A DNA stretch of 64,000 bases from Bolinopsis microptera. Lineage: Eukaryota > Ctenophora > Tentaculata > Lobata > Bolinopsidae. Shown piece after piece: positions 34,201 through 48,000 of the stretch. The DNA is taken from NCBI RefSeq assembly GCF_026151205.1, contig NC_087075.1, forward strand, positions 12,384,303 through 12,448,302. The letters are read 5' to 3'. Below the pieces are notes generated by a model. It searched no databases, was not told the DNA's origin, and saw nothing but the letters and a program-made list of their open reading frames with translations. The translations under genes and the position numbers were made by a program. The first letter of the stretch is position 1; each line of letters starts with the position of its first letter.

Positions 34201-37200
34201 TTGTTGTGCTCAAAACATACTCTTCATTTGTTGTGCTCAAATCATACTCTTCATTTGTTGTGCTCAAATCATACTCTTCATTTGTTGTGCTCAAATCATA
34301 CTCTTCATTTGTTGTGCTCAAATCATACTCTTCATTTGTTGTGCTCAAATCATACTCTTCATTTGTTGTGCTCAAATCATACTCTTCATTTGTTGTGCTC
34401 AAATCATACTCTTCATTTGTTGTGCTCAAATCATACTCTTCATTTGTTGTGCTCAAATCATACTCTTCATTTGTTGTGCTCAAATCATACTCTTCATTTG
34501 TTGTGCTCAAATCATACTCTTCATTTGTTGTGCTCAAATCATACTCTTCATTTGTTGTGCTCAAATCATACTCTTCATTACTGCATGACTTATGAAAACT
34601 CCAACAAATTTTCATTGGCACCAATTTAGCCAAAATATAATGACAAAAATTCACCTTTTAATTTATTCATTCCATGAAACTATGACATGTACTAAGAATA
34701 CCGGACCTAAAATAATTCGGCCACTGACTAATGTAGTAATACCGCAAAAAGAATATGGGGTCATTCTGAAGTGGGAACCAAACCACTGCGGTTTTACAGG
34801 AAATTAGCTAAATTTAAGTTTAACTGCAGCCAACAGATCTCAATCTGGGAGATACTGATCTGACCCCCAGTGGACTCTGCATTCTCTGCTCTTATTGGTT
34901 CGTTTTAGTCACGTGGTACAAATAATGTAGGCTGATTGGTTGGTTTGGGTGACGTGGTTCCGTATGCTGATTGGTTATGCCCCACTTGGCGCTAAACGTT
35001 TTCTACACAGGTTCATCACTTCAGAATGATTCCATATTCTTTTTGCGGTATTACTATTATGGTAAATTATGAGTTAAATTCAATTGCGGCCAACAGATCT
35101 CAATCCAGGGATTAGAGACAAATATTGGTCGAAGCAGCGAAGTCAATAATAATTATAAAGTGGCCTACTGAGTTACGAGTGCCAGATACATCTTTCGAGA
35201 ATTATTGTCGCCAGGTATATCACCAACTGTTTCAACAACCGTAAAAAGTTCTTGGAGTCAATAAACGTCGATTCTTGACGTAACACGTAACCAACGTTCC
35301 GCGCCATAAACGTAAATCTACAACATTTTTCAACATTACTCTTCGAGCACCGTTGCCTACAAAGCTACACTCATCGAGCAAGGGTACCCTATGCAACTGG
35401 CGATATAATAACAAAGTTTATCAAATAAAAGATTTAATATAGTCAAATTCTATTTATATTTGTGAATATTAGTATTATCATTATGGAGAGGGGCGAGTTA
35501 TAATATTATTATATTTGTCTTGACAGTTGCTGTTATAACTTAAGATTTGAAATTTGTATTCCTTGTATTCCTTGTAAGTTGTACATAAATATGGCTATTA
35601 GGCACATTTTGGTGTATGGGAGGGATGGGAATAGTCTCTACGACGTTTCTGGGCTGAAATACAAAAATTCGAGTGACCGCGAAACCCTGAAAAAGGGTGT
35701 GGCCGAAAACGCCCGTATTGCATTTAGTACAAAAATGCAATAGAGTCAAAATGTTTTAAGCATCATCTAGAGAGGTGATAACCGTCGAGAAATCGCTTTT
35801 AACACAAAAAGCTAACGAGTTTCCCTTTCGTCTCGGACTACAGGTTAAAGATTCGTAACCTGAATGTAACAAACTTGGAATACAGTTAACTTTAGCTCCT
35901 TGACACGGCTGTGCCAAATATTTGACAGGAGAAATAGAAATGAATAAAATTTACAATTTTAGTGAACATGACTAAAATAAAATGACGAACAGCCATTATA
36001 TTCATAATTCTAAATAAACGTGATGTTAACTTAAAAACCCGGAAGAATTGTGATTTATCTTGACCCACATAACGCCTCCACACGCGGCCTCCCCACGTGC
36101 GGAAGAAAACTGGAACTTGCTTCAGTTCCCCCAACTTGCTTCAGTTCCCCCAACTTGAACATGTTTTAACTCTGATTGGCTAGTTTGACATATTGTGTAG
36201 TGTTGGCGTCAACCCCGCGTATTTTAACGAATTCTTAGTCTAATATTACGTGTTGTGCAGCAGGTAGCGTAAGGTTAAGCCTAGAAGCTGAAGTGATAAA
36301 CTAGACTAATGGTACATGGCATTAAGGTTTCTAATATTCCATTTTGGAACGAAATTAACCCACTTTCTCATCATTGGCATTAGACGGGTCTTTCATTCAC
36401 GTCAAAATCATTAAATTGTGATTATGTGTTATAAATCATTAATTGATATGTATTTATCTGATTACTAATTACTGTCTGCTTTATGGATTTAAGTTTAAGT
36501 TGGTAATAATTGATGAACCTGTGTAGAAAACGTTTAGCTCCAAGTGGGGCATAACCAATCAGCATACGGAACCACCACCACGTCACCCAAACCAACCAAT
36601 CAGCGTACATTATTTGTACCACGTGACTAAAACGAACCAATAAGAGCAGAGAATGCAGAGTCCACTGGGGGTCAGATCAGTAGCTCTGCTTGTCGTGTCC
36701 CAGGGGGGTTAAACTGCAGTACCGTAAACCGGCTACCAGCCAATCTGATCACCTCATAGTGATCACGTGACCTTCATGTAGATCACGTGGCTTAAAACAA
36801 ACCAATCAGGAGTGTTTTCTCACAGTGATCTAGGTGTATAGTTTCGAATAGGTTGCTGAACACTCGTGCTTAGTACACACAGCACTCAGTCAACTCCAGT
36901 AGAAGCTAGGAGTAATCAGCTCTAATTTTCAGGATGAACATAAACTTTACCAATCTCAACTCATTCTATTATATATATTTCAACACCGCGTTGGAGTGTA
37001 AATTTGTGGGTTGAAACGTCAAAAAGATTTAAGTCTTCATTGAAAGGTTGAGAGTTTTCCTTTCATCATATTTACGAATAACAAGACTTACAATTACTTT
37101 ACGAGAGTTACAAGACTTACTAGGGTTGCAAATAGCTGTATCTTCAAGATCATGCAATGTTTTTATGTTCTTTTATGAATAATGAATATCCGAGAGCTGG

Positions 37201-40200
37201 CATTGTCGTTACACGTAAACAATGAAGTTAAGAAGTAATGAATAACAGTTGATGTGGGTTATGTGGGGGAGGTGGTGCACGTGTGTTTTGATATTAATGA
37301 CATTTGATAGGTCGATGCTGAAAGCTGATTGGTTAATCACTGTCACATGATTAGAAACAGATATTACAAAAATCACAAAATTTAAGAACTCATAATTGAG
37401 CATTATTTGATCATAGATAGTACTAATTGAACATAATTGAGCGTAATTTGTGCATTTTAACTACACCACTAACACCAACAAAAAATAATGATATGTCATT
37501 ATCGTGCACCTTCGATCCTACTCAAGTACGCTCAAGTACGCCAATACGCTCAAGTACGCTAATAAGCTTTAGTACGCTAATACGCTTTAGTACGCTAATA
37601 AGCTTTAGTACGCTAATACGCTTTAGTACTAATAAGCTTTAGTACGCTAGTACAATAACACGTGACGCTGTATTGAATTGCAGTGTGAAGAACTATAGTT
37701 ATATACTTCTCAGTACTCAGTGCTCAACTTATGATTATAAATGTGGCTTGGTAACCTCCCAAATATTAATTATTCATGTGCAAATCACACCTTGGTTATG
37801 TGCAAATCACACCTTGGTTACGTGACTTAATGTGTTTGTGGATTTGATAAGATCGATCACACAAAAGTAATCTAACATTTCTTTACATTCGCTGTAAGGC
37901 CTGTTTAGACGTGAATGGCCGTATTAGATTTAATAAATTATTAAAATTGTGTAGAGGTACTTGAGTGGCCTTTGTCTAATCGACGATGGAAGATGTATAA
38001 CCGCTGGTTGTTTTTAACAAGCGGACTTACATATTAAACTATGTTGTTTATATTTATTTAAACTGTTTGCATTTGTTGGAAGAAACCCAAGTCAGCAAAT
38101 TGAAACTAAGGACTAAGGAGTATTATTAGATTAAATGTCAACAAATGGGCCAGTACTAAAATCACAGATCTTTAATAACCTATATAATTGTCATTGCTTG
38201 TCACTATCATGCTCTTAGTTCACCACACATCACTTTCCAATTACGCATCGGTATTTCTTTGACAGTATGAGCCGGTAATAGTAGTTACAGTATTTATTTA
38301 ATATGATTAACTTTGAATAATTTAAATGCTGATTTTCAGTAATTTAGCACGAATTGAATAGTTTTTACTATACTGATATTTCCAGGTTGGACTCACTGGA
38401 TAAAGATCTAGTGTTAACAACAGGAACAGCACCTGATCCTAATGTTCACTACGTGACTAAAGTGGTTACAGACTCCGGAACAACGCTCCTAACGGTACGT
38501 TGAATAACAGTTAAATATCTGTTTATTTAACATTTCCTGGTATGTTGGTATATTGGGGTTTGATTTGTTATAATTAAATGTTTGGAATTTTTTAAACAAA
38601 TATTTTGTTCCCATTCCAAGAAGGTCCTTGTTAAAAACCAGCCGAGCAGAGTTTCGAATATTTAGATGTGGTCTGTGGATCTTGCGAGAAATGTTAAAAC
38701 ATAACACATGTCATTCGAGTACGATGAAATGTCAATCATGCATGATTTACGTTGGTCACATGTACAAAAGATGTACACGAAATGTATACATGATCTCTCC
38801 TAACCTAGTGCACACATAATCTTCTAGCTGCGACGTTTAGACTGGCTTTTTATGTTCCAGAACTTTCTGAGAGACAGTAAGGCTCTTAATAATTATGCAT
38901 AACATTAATAACAATGACATCTAATCAAAATATCAACAGTTAATAATTAGACACAAGATAGTGTAAAAATAGTAATGAATACGGCTCGACTTTGAGACCT
39001 GCTCGTCGTATTAAACACATTACATTAATGCCCTCCGGACAACATTAACCTTTTACTAAAATCACTCACTAAGTAAGTATGAAAGTAACACATTACCGCA
39101 CATTACCGCATATTACCGCATGTTCCAGAACTTTACAGTCCATTATTTACCATATTGAAGCTTTTAAACATACCAGATCTGCACCAATAACACCATAGTA
39201 AATCTAAGTTTGACCCATATCTAAAATCTCTGAAATTTCTGTGCAATTCTAAGAAGAATTACGTGAGTTATTAAAGGGTTGCGTATGGGCAGTTACTTCT
39301 GGGCTACCCTGTATGTTGTAAATGAATAATAGAATTTATTTATTTATTTATAACACGAGAGTTTAATTAGTAGCAGATTAACACGGTTTACTGCGCGGCT
39401 CACTTTCTTCACCGCACGCTCTGAGATCATGTTTTGTTAAACCCTTCAACAAGTTTCCGCTAGAAAGGGTTACTGGTGACGTCACTGTTCTTGAAACTAC
39501 CTTTAATTACATGTGTATCGGGTGCTTTGTGCTGCAGTAGCGCTGTTTCGTTACGTCACTGCTATAATAATAGCTAGCCTGAATCTCTTACAGTTAGTTT
39601 TACTGTATCATCTTACTAGGTAGCGACACTATGTGTGCACGTGGGATACTCGTGATGTAGTGCTGCGAAATGGTGTTCATGGAGGGGAACTGTCTTGATC
39701 TAATAAACCCCTAAAATTTCCGAAATTCAAGCTTAGTTTATGAGAGATGACATGAGAGACATTAGACTGACATGATACATTAGAGTTTTGTGTTCAAGGT
39801 TTTAATAACTAAAACAGAGTTCAAGTTGAAATACCAAGTTAAAATAACCAAGTTCTCCTTTAAAAAACATTTAACAGTTAAGAAAAGTTACAGTAATAGT
39901 TAAGTAAAGTTTACGTTCTGTGTCTGGTAGTTTAGAAACAGGAAGCAATTCCCCACTTGAAGAGTCTGAAATAGTATTTTCCTGGCGGTTAAAACACGTG
40001 AAATATGTAAAACACGTGAAATATGTAAAATGTGACCTGTAAACAACAGTTCTGTAGTTGTGTACACTGTACATAAGAACAAGTCGCTATAGAACGTTTT
40101 GCAGTTAAAGCAAGCAGCTTACCTACACGAGTAATTATAATTATATTGTAACACATACGTTATAAAGATGATTAAATGTGTGTGTACAACAAGTCTATTG

Positions 40201-43200
40201 TTCTCCATTTGCCAAACCAAGCTTGTATATAACGTTTCAAACCTGCATATCGCAAATATTTTATAGTCTTACATTAAGACTAGATGCTCGGAGCTCCAGT
40301 ATTGAGCAGTGACTCAGGATTAGTAATCCTCGGAATTACTGATGATAGTAAGGCCCTAGTAAGATTACCAAGTGGCATTACAAGTTCGTTATTACTGATA
40401 TTTTATGACAACAAAATATGTTAGCATTATGACTGAGTATTAACCTGGGGTACCTGGGTTAAGCATGCATAATGGCAGTCACCATTGCTCTCAGCAGATG
40501 GTTCTTACAGCACATAATACACCAGGAATATCGTTTGCTAACATCTGTTGACGAGCACAGCTACACTGCGATAAACTCAGAATTTCACTTTCTTAGACAA
40601 TACTGTATTGTCATGAATGTCATTATAATCCCAATGGACATCATAACACTGTCGGGTTTTATTTCCAAATACATAACCGCAGCAGCTCATGTACCCATAT
40701 AAAATCAGGGCTATATGTCTGTGGCCGAACACAGATGAATTTTGTCGTATAATATGACGTGTTTAAGGCACTGTGTGTATAAATTGATGAATCGCATGCA
40801 TATTATCGATGATAATCATTGTTCTGAAAATAGCTTTTTGAAAGCATATTTTATTAGAAAAATTCATAGAACGAGGGGAATTTAAATTTGGCTCCAAATC
40901 AGGTAATCTTTAATAACAATTCCCAAGACACCTTCCCCCTCTCTTCCGGCCCTTGTAATAATATGAAAACTGACACCGTTTACGTTCTAATTCACCGTAC
41001 GAAGTACAAACAGGGTGACATGACAACACCCATGTGATCTGATCTCCTTATTACAACTTTATTATTACAAGAGAGCAAGTTAGTTATGTGGGTACTGACT
41101 GGGGTGATTGAAATGGTGAAAACTGACACCGAGTTCTTGATCTATCATCTACAAACAAATCCTTGATACCTAACCTCCTAACTGAACCCTGGTGTATATA
41201 ATATATATTATATTCGTGCCACGTTAAACCCATTATGGCTTATTTAGATGTAAAGCCATGTAGCTACTGGCTCACATCTCCACTGAGCCTATTATCAAAC
41301 ACTACACTAAAAACCAATATTTACACCGAATCTGAATTAAATACTCGACTGTAGGAGTGGATTCGGCCGGAACACCGGTAATCCTGGCTTGAACTAGGAG
41401 CTTCAAATTAATATGTGATTAGGCTTGTCAACAGTGAGATTACGTAATGTTTAACCTCATATAATACTTCACGTTATGATAAACCTTGTGTACTTAGTAC
41501 TGTAAATACAGACAATGATGGTGTAAATGTTTAGGATGTAAACGTTGAGGGTAGGGGGTTCCAATCATTTCACAAGTAGCATTATTCATGATGTAATCAA
41601 GGTTACAAAATATTTCAAACAAAGATTTACATACGGGCCCTATTGTCTGAACAACATTCAATTCTTGTCTGAACAGCATTCTTTGGTGTAACTTTCTGTG
41701 CTGCAAAGCTCAGCGGGATAGTGTTTAGATACCAGACTCAGAATGTAGGCTTTTGTCTAAGCAGTGGTTAGATATCACACTATTTGGTGGTTACGAATTT
41801 GGGGTTTTGTCTGAAATCTTACGGCTTACTTCAAAACCTAAGGTGTAACTTTAGAGTGCTAATATCTCGGTAAGCTTCAACGATCACGATCATGTAATGT
41901 TCGGATTTAGTACAATCTTTAATTAGATTACAATATATACCTAGATGTAAAATTATACACCCCTCAGTAATTGTAAACATACTAGTCACTAGACTAACCT
42001 GATGTAATGATACATGCGGTGTGAATCGTAATATGCATATAATTATCCACACTGTGATTATAATGCCAGGATCTAGACAGGATGAAATCTTCGCGGTTAC
42101 TTGGAGATCGTTAGCAGGTTTCATTTGATTACGGGGCTGGAGTTCATTGTCTGTTCATGAATGAATGAACAATGAATCTGAGGGTAAAAGGAAACCCCAA
42201 GGCTCACATCACGTAATATCCCGTATCTTATAAATTTGGAGTCCGAGTTACAGTCTTTTCCGTGCCAAAATCAAGTCTGATCTAATTTCTGTTATAATAT
42301 TACACTTGTTGTGAAGCAGCGGATTCCGCAAAGTTTTTTAGCGTTACAAGTACGGTATCTCACAGGACTTTCCCCGAAATTTGTTATTTTGCTGTTCACA
42401 TTTGTCATTGTATGACAGATGCTGAATGATAAGGAAGTGTAACAATTACAGTCCGTCATTAACCACCTTACCCATCGAAATAACAGTGAACTTGCCCAAA
42501 TATAGACATTACTTAATAAACTGGTATGTGATAAAATAGCGGCTACTGCACCGAGAAATAGATTGAATCAAATTACAATTAAATTTCAATGTTTATTATT
42601 GATGAGCGACGCTTCAGGCTTGTGGTCTTTGTAAAGTAACCACGTGATACCCATATTAGGTAATGATCTTTCACTCCGCGGTTGTAGTTTCAAAAGCAGA
42701 AAGTTTCAGACAATATTTTCATTATTCCCCAGTAATGAAATTATAATAGTGGATCATAACACGGTGAATAATTTAGTTGTATTCACGCGATACAAACGCA
42801 ATAGGCGAGATTTTTCAACGAATCTCGCAGAACTTCACGTAGAAACATAGTTTACCTATAGTTAAATTTCAATTTTCTACGTCCTATCACTGTAGTACTA
42901 TAATTTACCAGTTAAACACGAGTGTTTCTAGCCTAGGTCATTGTTTTCAAGTCTAGATCCGAACGCCCAATCATTTAATATAGATTCTGTAATCCAAATC
43001 AAAATTCTTTAGTTAAAATAGAGAGCTTGAAGCATTAGGAATATGTCACATGTATCTTTCAATTTTCCGAGTAGACTTTAATCTGAATTAAGAGTTCATC
43101 ATACTGCGGTTATCACTTCGCACAAATTACATTTAAGATTATTAACTTCTATAATAATAATAACATTAAATCCTGCCCTAGAACCCATCAGCCGCTTGAT

Positions 43201-45035
43201 TTTGCCCCAATCGTTTGACAAAACAAACTATGACGATGAAGCACAGGACTGGGTCATGATTTCGAAACTTTTTCCCAAGATATCATGTCAAATACCCGCC
43301 CTTCGGTCCACAATTCCTATTATCGAATATCGTGTCCAATTACAACTTCTTTTTGAAACTTAGCCGCTATTTTTAAATTCCCACTATTTTTAACTCTTCG
43401 CTAGTGATTGAAAACTCAACACACAGACCTAATATTCGATTAAAATATCTAATGTTTATTTGATTAAATCGCGTGAAATTAATTTGTTTACGAAGATGAA
43501 TTTCAGGAGGACGTTTCTGTGCAGAGGATCGAAAATGGTATACAAATCAGTGTCAGTGATACCCTAAGAAGGTAGGAGTCACTTATCTCTGTGTGTTTTT
43601 GTAATGTTTTTTTTTGTAATGTCTTTTTGAGATTATCTCTAGAGTTGTTATCGGTTCTATTGATCATTTAGATATGCACATAATTAATTAAGATAATGTA
43701 ACTTTTAATCTTAGTGTATTCAATGACCTTACTTTGCGTCTGGTTATTCATGAATAGTCTGTTGTGTCTCCTAGGATTAGTATGTAACCTTAAACCAGAT
43801 ATTCATCGATTTAGCAGTTACGATTATTTTACATCATTAGTGGCTGATTATGATAGGAACTATGAAGATCAAATATTTTTATGGTGTCTTTGATAATTAG
43901 AAAGATGATGATTTTAACCGAAACATTCTCTCAATGGATTGATATACCAAATTTGGTGATAACATTGAGAATAAACCAAACAAAATACAACTCTTAAAAG
44001 GCATATGCACATGACGTACAAGTTCAACATTAAAGTATGAAAACTTAGATTTTGACATAATATTAATATGATCTTATCCAATTCCTTAGATCATCAAATT
44101 AATTTCACTTTTTGAACCCATATTTAAAACTTCCACAATTGTTGGTGAGATATTTTCAAGTGTTGGAATCTGATTTTATTACTTTTTCAGAGATTCTAAA
44201 AGCCTGCAAGTGATTGGCTACAAGAATACTCCGCATTTTCTGAAGGTAAGTTTTCAGGTTGTACATGTATGGGTTGGTTTTTACGTTTTGAAATTCAAAG
44301 TGCTACTAAGCACGTTGCTACTGTGGCATATTCTCAACTTTAAGAGATTTTGAGGCTTCGTCGCGTGAATTAGGCCGCTGTTGTCAAGGCATTTGAATCC
44401 CTAACAAGAAAGTACGAAGAATTTTAAATGCGAGACAGACTTTAGCGGCAGCCCTACCTAAAATATTCTGGGATGCTGGGTAAAGGCTTACCTTCTGACG
44501 TTCGGTAATGAACGATAATTAGCAACAAACGCTTGTATAAAGGTTAGGGTTAAAATAAAAGGGTTACGTCTTAAACAACGAGGAAATAAGAAGTTAACAT
44601 TTTCTTTGACCCTAACTCTTCACAGCTTGTGAGGGGCCTTTGATCTTTTTAGTTCAATTCGGCTCACGTTTTTGTCTCCGTGAAGTAGCTATTGCGTGGT
44701 GTCTAAAATCTGATACATATGACGTGATGATTCACGATGTGATGTAATCGTGAAATCCGGAGAAAATTCGGAAAAGGGCGTACATTTTTTAAATTGCCAC
44801 ATTTTTACGGAGCGCGCGGTGAATATTTTATTGTCCAGTTTTCATGGCTCGCATTTAGTTTCATTGCGCGGAAAAATTTCGTCACGTGACCTTTTTGTTT
44901 TCAGCGGCACGAAGATTGTCCATGCTTGGTTATCGATTTAAAAGGTGATGGACCTTGTTCGGTAAAATCTAGCTATCCAACGGAGATCAGAAATAAGAGA
45001 CAGAGCTCGCAGCGTCTTCAGTTCGATCAGAATCC
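25203..45035 (+). CDS. Cadherin exons 1-8: signal peptide and prodomain
   Basis: Exons: 25203-25237, 25411-25462, 25581-25634, 27828-27967, 38386-38494, 43507-43571, 44191-44245 and 44905-45035. Exon 1 begins MSHILFLFFLY and, with exon 2, gives a signal peptide. The phases run 2, 0, 0, 2, 0, 2, 0, 2, and each following exon supplies exactly the missing bases. Exon 4 encodes a strand-rich piece with a sequon (TVEYNASHVTVHSE). Exon 8 ends the prodomain with RNKR (44989-45000), a furin consensus just before the first EC repeat. Exons 1-4 are linked only by phase, splice sites and the signal peptide, so a separate small gene at 25203-25688 remains possible; exon 3 read through its donor stops at 25688. 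Exons 5-8 are more secure. Confidence 0.65.
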
Positions 45036-48000
45036 GTAAGTTTTTTAATCATAACCCAATGACTTTAGCCTTTATTACCAAATGACTCTAACTTACTATA
45101 GAATTGCCGCGAAAAGCTGAATTGTGCTATTATAATAGGAGTATCTACGAGGTTTCAACACGTTATGCCTTATTATCAAAACAATGATATAGTTCACAAA
45201 AACATGATATGTTGTTTTTACAGATACGAGGATTCTTATCCTGAAGATATGCCCAGTGGAGCTCACATTATGGTTGTATCTGCTTCTTACAGCGAGGACT
45301 ACACGAGAACTGTTACTTATTCTCTTATCAGAAACTCATTCGGTAAATAATTAGTTAATTGGTTAATCGATTAGATTCTTATCTTGTTCAGATTCCACCA
45401 ACTACCAGACCATGTAAACGAATTAAATCAAGATACCAAAAACCCTTATTTTCACTTTCAGGAAGCAGCAGGTTTGAGATAAACCCCTCAACCGGCACTA
45501 TTAACCTGGTATCAACACTAAACTACGAGGAGAGCAGAGTGATACGTATCTCAGTATTAGCTGAGAGTGATAGTTACGAGCGAGCTGTTACTGAGGTTAG
45601 TTGCTCAAGGAGGAAACTGGGGGTTTGTGAGGCTTATGTTGCTGGTGACACCAGTTTAGTATCTGCATAACAGCAGAAATGTGGGAGGAGGAATTTGTTG
45701 GTCAACAACGTCAGACCCTCCCAAACTCACAAATATTTTACTCTATGCTCCAGTAATTTCAGCTAAATTAAAACAATGAACAAACTAAAAGCTGAGCTAA
45801 AACATTTAATAGGTAATACTGAATGTTGAGGATGCGAATGACGAATACCCAACTTTTGTACGAGACGAATATTTAATTAGCGTTCTGGACAGGACCCCTA
45901 TAGGTTGGTTTGTTTGTTTTTCTGTTTGTTGGAAGAAGTAAATTATAGAAATAGGGACAAGAACAGCATCAAAATCTTTATCTTTATTTTAATCACAGTT
46001 CAAAATAAAACCTGGTCTCCAAGAATCTGACTGTTGAATAACAAGACAATCTCCTACCAGGTTCGGATATAGGAACAGTACTCGCTGTAGATGCAGACTC
46101 GGGGATATTCGGACAAATATCTTACAGTGTTGTTGAGGGTGGTGATAGCAACAATTTCAATGTGGATGATGATTCGGGGGAGATCGCCATCACCAACAGT
46201 CTTCACGAAAAGGTTTTTTTCTGCTTTAGTTTGTGTACAATTTTAGCGTCCCTCGTGGCAAACCTAGCTTTCAATCCATGTTGATCGTTTTCCCTTTCAA
46301 CAAAGCTAAACTCACTTTGTTCAGGCGGCTTACTCCTTCGTAATAGAAGCGCATGACAGAGGAACCCAGCCTCTAGCATCAAACGTCACAGTGACGGTGT
46401 TTGTTCAAAACACCACTATACCGGGGGCAGCTCCCCCTAGATTTGTTCAGAGGAGTTACAGTGCTAGGATCGCTGAACTGGGGTAAGTGGGTGATTGGAA
46501 TAGTTTTTTTTCCTTCACGTTTCCTTTTCTTTTGACCTACCATTAACTTTCTCACTCGCGCTATTAATTAATTAATTAGATGATTAAAGAATCCCCTAAT
46601 TTCAGGCGATCCGGCAGACAAGTAATCAAAGTAAAAGCACTCCCCTACTCTCCTCTTCAATACTCTATCATCCAGGGTTCTACTCCCGCCCAGAACAGTC
46701 CCAGATGTTTCGATATTGATCCAACCTCTGGTAGGTGAAACACAGGAAATTTTTTGTTTGTACACGATTGAGATCAATATTCTTTTGATGTTTCAATCCA
46801 ATTTATCTCATTCCTCAAGATCAACTATAAAGTTCCAAAATTCAGTTATCTGGTCCACACTCCACAGGTAGTATTTTAGTGCAGTTTGTTGTAACCAAAA
46901 GTTCGCTGCTGAAATCGCTTTACAAAGAAAGTTCTGTTCGAACCCAGGTGCCAAATTAAAATAAAAACTCTACAGATTTTAAACGCCAATAAATCGCAGG
47001 ATCAGGTGATCCCAATAGATACTGTATGTTGGACTACGACGGTGACACGCCAGTTTACCACCTCCTAATTAAAGTACGGACAACCCAACTTCCATCTTAC
47101 GAGGACTACGCAGAGGTATTTGCTTTGTTGCAGTGGGGAGTCGGGGGTTTATGGGGAGTCGGGGGTTTATGATTCGTCATATGAGAAACTCCTAAGACAC
47201 AGCGACGAAGAGAATCATAGACTCGTACTATACCTGAAAACTTTCCAAATAGTCTGTACAATACCCATTACACAACAGATAATTTAATATGGACATTTTT
47301 ACGCATATCCAATTTGCACGCTTAACAATAATGATGATGTTCAGGTTATGGTAGCCCTGGACGACGTTAACGACAATGTGCCGGTTTTCAGTCAGACCAA
47401 ATACGAAGCTTCGGTAAATGATTAATCTTTACAATTATATACATATATAATTTAATGATTAATCAAAATTTAATTTAAAATAAGAGACAATGAAATGATT
47501 TTTTGTTACTGAACGTACCTAACATTCAGGTGCTAGAAAACGTCCCGTCCGGAAGCTACATAACGACTGTGACTGCTACGGACCAAGATTCCGGAGTAAA
47601 CGGGGAAATAACCTACAGCTTTGGTAGTGGTGATAGAGACGGCTTCCGGATCGATAGTGTGTTAGGTAAGAGAGATGGGTTGATCAGAAAATGGTAAATT
47701 TTATTACATCAGCAACCAACATTCAGATTCATTGATTTGAAGACTTAAAATATATCCTTGTGTTTCAGGACACATTTATTCCGGCAGTCCGCTAGATCGG
47801 GAGAAAAAGAGCTCTTATTTGTTTTTCGTGGTAGCGACGGACAAGGGAGCAGTCCCCCAATACTCAGGGACTAGAGTCGAGGTAGGACCTCAATTTATTC
47901 TTTCCTCTGGACAAATCCTTTATCTCTCGTACGTTCTCACGTTTGTTATACTTAAAGAAGTTTTCGTTTCGCACAGTTAACTTTTATGATTATCTTCTAC

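Noticed and set aside
33985-34580. CRISPR array
   Set aside because: Repeats are contiguous without unique spacers and the DNA is animal nuclear sequence.
33985-34629. Two plus-strand frames of about 200 codons over the 27-bp repeat
   Set aside because: They are products of a repeat whose length is a multiple of three and have no gene-like start, composition or splice context.
37427-37642. Frame rich in IRSSTLISFSTL repeats
   Set aside because: It is the translation of a degenerate TACGCT tandem repeat, not a gene.
40472-40702. 76-codon plus-strand frame in cadherin intron 5
   Set aside because: No recognisable domain, no splice-site or signal-peptide support, and a composition typical of intron.
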